This document shows, one piece after another, positions 27,476 to 32,515 of a DNA stretch of 32,515 nt. The stretch is from an uncultured Clostridia bacterium (GTDB taxonomy: Bacteria; Bacillota; Clostridia; TANB77; CAG-508): contig CALXWV010000013.1 in assembly GCA_944392515.1 (NCBI GenBank), forward strand, positions 1 to 32,515. The letters run 5' to 3'. The position numbers were made by a program, and so were the translations under genes. Below the pieces are notes generated by a model. The model saw only the letters and a program-made list of their open reading frames with translations. It was not told the origin of the DNA and ran no database searches. Numbering within the stretch: the first letter of the stretch is position 1; each line of letters begins with the position of its first letter.

Positions 27476-30400
27476 TTAATTGTAATCCACATTTTCTTTT
27501 CCAACAATATCTGCAAATTCATTTATGATTTCTTCATCAGCAAATATTGCTCCACAGCTACTTATTTTATCTCCTTGTTTTACATATACAGGAGTATTAT
27601 TTCTATCTCCCATAAAGAATCTTATTGCTCCTCTTAGTTTTTCTTTATTTTCTTCATCTAATTTTGTAATTTCTAATGTTAACTTCTTTCTTTTTGGAAC
27701 ATTTAATAAATCTCTTTCTAATGGGCTTGCATTATTTCCCGCTTTGTTAAAAACATTTGCTTTATTTGAATAATTACTGTGATATCCACTATTAAGTAAA
27801 TTTTTTATACCTTCTTCATCTTCAATATCTACAATAGAATTTGCTACTATGCTTACATCAGAATCTTCCTTCATACTAACTCTACCATCAATTACAGCAA
27901 TTGATTCTTCTAGTAATAGATTAGAGCATTTATTATAACAGCTTTCAAATACTATAACTTCGCAAGTTCCATATAAATCTTCTACTGTAACAAAAGCCAT
28001 TATTTTATTATTTTTAGTAAACTTTTTCTTTATTTTATTAATTATTGCTACAAATCTAACTCTTTGTCCATCTTTTATATTATTTTGAGTATTTGAAATA
28101 TTTTCTTCACTTGGATCTAGAGTTTCTTCTGTTTCCGACATAGCTTCATTTGCTTCTTTTAGTTCTAATATATTTACATTTGAGATTTTTTCTATTATTT
28201 CTTTATATTTTTCTAAAGGATGACCTGATATATATATACCAAGCATTTCTTTTTCCATTGAAAGAAGTTCTTTTTCTGAATATTCTTTAAGCTCAGTATA
28301 GTTATATTTCATTTTTTGAAGTTCGTCACTTTCATTGCCTATGTCAAACATAGTAACTTGTCCAGAAAAAGCCTGATTTTTAGCACTAGCTATCATATCT
28401 ATTATTCCTTCATATGATGCCATTAAAGTAGCTCTTGTTTTTCCTAAGCTATCAAAAGTTCCAGCTTTTATTAAGCTTTCTATACACTTTTTATTTACTT
28501 GTTCTCCATATATTCTTTCACAAAAGTCTGTAAAATCTTTATACTTACCATTTTTTTCTCTTTCATTTACTATATTTTCTACTGCTTGAAGTCCAACATT
28601 TTTTATACTTCCTAAGCCAAATCTTATAGAATTACCTGATGCTGTAAATTTAGTAAAGCTTTCATTAATGTCTGGTTTTAATATTTCAATACATTTTTTC
28701 TTACATTCATCTATGTATATAGGTACTTTATCTAGATTTCCTAAAAAGCTATTTAGCATTGCTGCCATAAATTCTGCTGGATAGTATGCTTTTAAGTATG
28801 CTGTTCTATATGCTACTACTGCATAACATGCTGCATGAGATTTATTAAATGCATATTTTGCAAATTCTGCCATCTCATCAAATATTTTATTAGCCGATAG
28901 CTCATCTATACCATTTCTTATACATCCTGGTATTTCAACATTTCCGTTTTCATCTAGTTTGCCATGAACAAAGTTTTCTCTTTCTTTTGCCATTACATCT
29001 AGCTTTTTCTTACCCATAGCACGTCTAACTAAGTCAGCTCTACCTAAAGAGTATCCTGCTAAATCTCTAACTATTTGCATAACCTGCTCTTGGTAAACCA
29101 TACATCCATAAGTTACAGCTAGAATTGGTTTTAAGCTTGGATGAGTATATACAGCATGTTCTGGGTCTTTTTTATTTGCTATGTATCTTGGTATTTGATC
29201 CATTGGCCCTGGTCTATATAAAGAAACTCCAGCTATAATATCTTCTAGGCAGTCCGGTTTTAATTCTTTCATAAAGTTTGTCATTCCTTGTGATTCAAAT
29301 TGAAATATTCCAATCGAATCACCATCTTGCCAAAGTTTATATACTTTAGGGTCATTCATATCTTTATCAAACTCTACATCAATACCTTTATTCTTTTTAA
29401 CTAATTCTATTGCATCCCTTATTACTGTTAGAGTTCTTAAACCTAAGAAGTCCATTTTTAGAAGTCCAAGTTCTTCTAGAGTTGTCATTATATACTGTGT
29501 TGAAATAATATCATCCCTTGCATAAAGTGGTACATAATTAACAACTGGCTCACGAGCAATTATTATTCCACAGGCATGAGTTGATGCCTGTCTTGGTAGT
29601 CCTTCTAATGCCATTGCTATATCTAATAAATTATGTACTTCATTATTTCCGTCATACATATCTTTTAATTCTTTGTTTTGCTCCATAGCTTTTTTTATAG
29701 TTATATGAAGCTCATTTGGTATCATCTTGGCTAGTTTATCCGCTTCAGCATAAGACACATCTAGTACCCTTGCAACATCACGAATTACCATCCTTGCTGA
29801 CATAGTTCCAAAAGTTATAATCTGAGAAACATGGTCATGACCATATTTTTTAGATACATAATCTATTACATCTTGCCTTTTTTCATAATCAAAATCTATA
29901 TCAAAATCGGGCATACTTATTCTTTCTGGATTTAAAAATCTTTCAAAAATAAGTCCATATTTTATTGGGTCTATATCTGTTATTTCTATTGCATATGCTA
30001 CTATTGAACCTGCACCTGAACCACGTCCTGGTCCTACTGGTATATCATGTGATTTTGCAAAATGTACATAATCCCACACTATTAAAAAGTAATCTGTGTA
30101 TCCCATTTTGTTAATTACGCCAAGTTCGTATTCTTCTCTTTCTAATATTTCTTTTGGAGGATTTTCTCCATATCTATTTTTTATACCATCATCTGTTAAC
30201 TTTTTTAAATAATCAAAATGAGTTGCAAATTCTTCTGGTACATTATAATTAGGAAGAATTGTATGTCCAAATTCAAATTCTACATTACACTTTTCTGCAA
30301 CTTTTACTGTATTTTCAATAGCATCTGGCACATTTTTAAAATACTCCATCATTTCTTCTGGTGATTTTACATATAGTTCATCTGTTTCAAATCTCATTCT

Positions 30401-31105
30401 GTCTGGATCTGACATCTTTTTTCCAGTTTGAATACATAAAAGTACTTCATGGTTATATGCATCTTCTTTTCTTAAATAATGTGAATCATTTGTAGCTAAT
30501 AACGGTATATCTAATTCTCTTGCCATTTGAATTAGCTTTTGATTTACCATTACTTGTTCTTTTATACCATTGTTTTGAATTTCTAAATAATAGTCTTCAC
30601 CAAATAAATTTTTAAACCATAGTGCAGCCTTTTTAGCACCATCCATATCTCCCATGAGTATTTTAGATGGTATTTCTCCAGCTAAACATGCACTTGAGCA
30701 AACTATTCCTTCATGATATTTTTCTAAAACTTCTTTGTCTATACGTGGTTTATAATAAAAGCCATCTGTAAATCCTAAAGATACCAATTTTATTAAGTTT
30801 TTGTATCCATTATTATCTTTCGCTAGTAATATCAAATGATTATATTTTGTATCTAATACTGGGTCTTTATCTTTCATAGTCCTTGGTGCTACATATACTT
30901 CACAACCTATTATTGGTTTTACTCCATTTGCCTTGCAAGCTTTATAAAAGTCTATTGCACCAAACATAACTCCATGGTCTGTAATTGCCATAGCATCCAT
31001 TCCTAGTTCTTTAGCTCTTACTGGTAAATCTTTAATCCTGTTTGCTCCATCAAGAAGACTAAATTCACTATGCATATGTAAGTGCACAAATTTGCCGTTT
31101 AACAT
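27476..31105 (-). CDS. dnaE: DNA polymerase III alpha subunit DnaE
   Basis: This is the second C-family polymerase. In PolC-bearing Firmicutes DnaE extends RNA primers before handing over to PolC. It has 1209 residues. The PHP domain opens with KFVHLHMHSEFSLLDG and LAITDHG-type strands. The polymerase has GPGRGSGAGSIVAYAI, PDFDIDFDYEKR (catalytic Asp residues, about 395-405) and SLYRPGPMDQIP. A clamp-binding motif, QVTMF, lies near residue 915, followed by an OB domain (about 1010-1080). There is no exonuclease. The ATG at 31105 fits the family start. A longer frame from TTG at 31198 adds 31 basic residues and has no binding site. The AGGAG is 31 bases from the ATG with a hairpin between (see 31106-31141). 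Confidence 0.97.
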   Translation of the reverse strand: MLNGKFVHLHMHSEFSLLDGANRIKDLPVRAKELGMDAMAITDHGVMFGAIDFYKACKANGVKPIIGCEVYVAPRTMKDKDPVLDTKYNHLILLAKDNNGYKNLIKLVSLGFTDGFYYKPRIDKEVLEKYHEGIVCSSACLAGEIPSKILMGDMDGAKKAALWFKNLFGEDYYLEIQNNGIKEQVMVNQKLIQMARELDIPLLATNDSHYLRKEDAYNHEVLLCIQTGKKMSDPDRMRFETDELYVKSPEEMMEYFKNVPDAIENTVKVAEKCNVEFEFGHTILPNYNVPEEFATHFDYLKKLTDDGIKNRYGENPPKEILEREEYELGVINKMGYTDYFLIVWDYVHFAKSHDIPVGPGRGSGAGSIVAYAIEITDIDPIKYGLIFERFLNPERISMPDFDIDFDYEKRQDVIDYVSKKYGHDHVSQIITFGTMSARMVIRDVARVLDVSYAEADKLAKMIPNELHITIKKAMEQNKELKDMYDGNNEVHNLLDIAMALEGLPRQASTHACGIIIAREPVVNYVPLYARDDIISTQYIMTTLEELGLLKMDFLGLRTLTVIRDAIELVKKNKGIDVEFDKDMNDPKVYKLWQDGDSIGIFQFESQGMTNFMKELKPDCLEDIIAGVSLYRPGPMDQIPRYIANKKDPEHAVYTHPSLKPILAVTYGCMVYQEQVMQIVRDLAGYSLGRADLVRRAMGKKKLDVMAKERENFVHGKLDENGNVEIPGCIRNGIDELSANKIFDEMAEFAKYAFNKSHAACYAVVAYRTAYLKAYYPAEFMAAMLNSFLGNLDKVPIYIDECKKKCIEILKPDINESFTKFTASGNSIRFGLGSIKNVGLQAVENIVNEREKNGKYKDFTDFCERIYGEQVNKKCIESLIKAGTFDSLGKTRATLMASYEGIIDMIASAKNQAFSGQVTMFDIGNESDELQKMKYNYTELKEYSEKELLSMEKEMLGIYISGHPLEKYKEIIEKISNVNILELKEANEAMSETEETLDPSEENISNTQNNIKDGQRVRFVAIINKIKKKFTKNNKIMAFVTVEDLYGTCEVIVFESCYNKCSNLLLEESIAVIDGRVSMKEDSDVSIVANSIVDIEDEEGIKNLLNSGYHSNYSNKANVFNKAGNNASPLERDLLNVPKRKKLTLEITKLDEENKEKLRGAIRFFMGDRNNTPVYVKQGDKISSCGAIFADEEIINEFADIVGKENVDYN

Positions 31106-31141
31106 GTTTTTATTTTCGTATAATTTTATACGAATTCTCCT
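31106..31141 (-). promoter_or_regulatory. dnaE ribosome binding site with intervening hairpin
   Basis: AGGAG (31141-31137) is the only Shine-Dalgarno near the dnaE start but lies 31 bases away. Between them is a perfect inverted repeat, TTCGTATAA-AA-TTATACGAA (31115-31134). If it folds, the effective spacing drops to about 11 bases. A similar hairpin-shortened spacing is known from phage T4 gene 38. The repeat could also be a protein operator. Confidence 0.5.
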
Positions 31142-31179
31142 CTTATAATATTTAGGTTTTTTAAGTTTTCCTATGAAAC

Positions 31180-32373
31180 TTACTCTTCCATTAACCAATC
31201 TATTATGTTTTTATGAATTATACCATTTTGAGAAAAATCTAACTTATCCATTGATAAAACATATTTTGGATAATTATCTTCTACGCTTTTAAAAGCACCA
31301 AATTCTCTTTCTACAACTGAGTCATCTGCTAAAATGTAAGCAACCTGTATATATATCTTTTTATCAAAGTATGAGGCAACAAAGTCTATTTCTGCAGAGT
31401 CTGTTTTTCCCACAAAAACCTCATATCCTCTTGATATTAACTCATTATACACAATATTTTCAAGCAAGCTACCAATGCCTTTAACTCTTGAAGAACTTTT
31501 TACTTGTCCTAAGCCTAAATCTGTTAAATAATATTTATCATTTGTACTTAATATTTTTTTACCTTTTACATCATATCTTTTGGCTTTATTAACTATAAAA
31601 GAATTAGATATATATGATAAATAGTTATATAAAGTTTCATTTGAACAATTTCTATTTTCATTTTTTAAGAAATTAACTATATTCGTAATTGAAAATTGTT
31701 GTCCTGGTGTTGACATTAAATATTCTAAGATTTTATTTAATAATTCTAAATCTTTAACTTTGTATCTAGATACAATGTCTTTTACTACAATTGAATCATA
31801 TAAATCCATTAAGTAATTACTTGTTTCTTGTTCATTTTGAAAAGAAAATCTTTGAGGCATTCCACCCCATTTTATGTAATCTTCAAACGCTTTATCTCTT
31901 TCATTTTCATTTATATTTTTTAATTTGCAAACTTCTTTAAAAGTGAATGGTTGAATTTTAAATGATACATATCTTCCTGAAAGTAATGTTGCTAACTCTC
32001 CTGAAAGCAAATTGCTATTTGAACCAGTTATAAATATTGAAACATTTTTAGTTGCTTTAAATGAATTTATTGCTTTTTCCCAGTTTTCAACATTTTGAAT
32101 TTCATCAAAAAATAAATAATATTTTTCTTCTGTCTTTATAAAATTTTTAACATATTCATTTAAATCCATTTCATTCTTTATAAAAGACATTTCTATATCT
32201 TCAAAATTTATATATATTATTCTATTTTCTGATATTCCTCTTTCTTTTAATTCATCAATAATTTGTTTTAATAATATTGATTTTCCTGATCTTCTTATTC
32301 CTGTAATAACTTTTATTAAATCTTGATCATAAAAGTCTCTTATCCTTTTTAAATATTCTTCTCTTTTTATCAT
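31180..32373 (-). CDS. AAA+ ATPase with DUF4143 domain, second copy
   Basis: This 397-residue protein has an AAA_14-type ATPase: Walker A TGIRRSGKS (about residues 24-32) and Walker B YYLFFDEIQ (about 88-96), then SIFITGSNSNLLSGE with the family's sensor, and IQPFTFKEV. A winged-helix-like middle and a DUF4143 part with YYLTDLGLG, ENIVYNELISRGYEVFVGK and the nuclease-like D-x-F...IQVAY segment follow. It is only distantly similar to the ATPase at 10413-11720. Function is unknown. AAGGAAA before the ATG and a near-perfect promoter support the start. dnaE follows 74 bases after its stop and may be partly co-transcribed. Confidence 0.92.
   Translation of the reverse strand: MIKREEYLKRIRDFYDQDLIKVITGIRRSGKSILLKQIIDELKERGISENRIIYINFEDIEMSFIKNEMDLNEYVKNFIKTEEKYYLFFDEIQNVENWEKAINSFKATKNVSIFITGSNSNLLSGELATLLSGRYVSFKIQPFTFKEVCKLKNINENERDKAFEDYIKWGGMPQRFSFQNEQETSNYLMDLYDSIVVKDIVSRYKVKDLELLNKILEYLMSTPGQQFSITNIVNFLKNENRNCSNETLYNYLSYISNSFIVNKAKRYDVKGKKILSTNDKYYLTDLGLGQVKSSSRVKGIGSLLENIVYNELISRGYEVFVGKTDSAEIDFVASYFDKKIYIQVAYILADDSVVEREFGAFKSVEDNYPKYVLSMDKLDFSQNGIIHKNIIDWLMEE
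31217..31225 (-). promoter_or_regulatory. Candidate internal promoter for dnaE
   Basis: TGGTATAAT is a perfect extended -10 within the last codons of the DUF4143 ATPase gene, about 112 bases before the dnaE ATG. No good -35 lies upstream, though extended -10 promoters can do without one. Confidence 0.4.
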
Positions 32374-32438
32374 ATAATAGATTTCCTTTCTTAAAAGTAT
32401 ATTAATGGATTTTTACTTATTTTAACTTTATTTTTTAT

Positions 32439-32467
32439 ATTATACATTTTTGTTATACTTTAGTCAA
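32439..32467 (-). promoter_or_regulatory. SigA-type promoter of the second DUF4143 ATPase gene
   Basis: TTGACT (32467-32462) and TATAAT (32444-32439) are separated by 17 bases. The gene starts about 65 bases downstream. Nothing else is recognisable between here and the window end. Confidence 0.85.
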
Positions 32468-32515
32468 GTTTTTTCGTTCTACCGTAAAATATTATGCTTT
32501 TTTGATTTTGTTTAC

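Noticed and set aside
31106..31198. N-terminal extension of dnaE by 31 residues from a TTG start
   Set aside because: It overlaps the end of the ATPase gene, has no ribosome binding site, and DnaE proteins normally begin just before the HLHMHSE motif. It is kept only as an alternative.

Overview
All recognisable genes in this window lie on the minus strand, so transcription runs from high to low coordinates. The DNA is AT-rich. PolC and DnaE occur together, a CIRCE operator precedes groESL, ribosome binding sites are strong AGGAGG types, and TGA is used as a stop (end of the site-2 protease gene). This points to a low-GC Firmicute using the standard code, most likely an uncultured gut-type clostridium. 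That placement is inference; no rRNA is present.

Layout by coordinate: (1) 88-1061, a small hypothetical protein and a DUF1294 membrane protein. (2) 1121-9532, a housekeeping cluster read pyrH, frr, uppS, cdsA, rseP-like, polC. It resembles the usual Firmicutes order but lacks dxr and proS, and its site-2 protease has no room for a PDZ domain. (3) 9760-11720, rpiA and an AAA+ ATPase of the DUF4143 family; a four-copy degenerate repeat array lies upstream of the ATPase promoter. (4) 12119-22936, one giant gene for a 3605-residue surface protein with a pilin-like N-terminus. (5) 23208-25216, groES-groEL under a CIRCE operator, with a second CIRCE-like inverted repeat over the -35 box. (6) 25512-32373, pyrG, dnaE and a second DUF4143 ATPase.

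The giant gene is the most interesting object. Its product has a class III (prepilin-like) signal anchor, about 30 Ig/Fn3-like modules that include a tandem super-repeat of about 1177 residues, a cysteine-free formylglycine-generating-enzyme-like (C-type lectin fold) domain, and a second C-terminal lectin-like domain. The last about 150 bp of that second domain (12190-12346) are sharply GC-rich (96 of 180 bases in 12181-12360 by hand count) and use codons unlike the rest of the gene. They encode the WLASR...FGLR...LRPVVSL pattern seen in targets of diversity-generating retroelements (DGRs). I read this as a DGR variable region. No reverse transcriptase or template repeat is visible in the window, so the mutating machinery would have to act from elsewhere in the genome.

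Other points worth checking are two copies of a GGGACGGACC palindrome placed just before polC and between groES and groEL, a hairpin separating the dnaE Shine-Dalgarno from its start codon, a long Gly/Asn/Ser linker in PolC, and helically phased direct repeats upstream of the giant gene.
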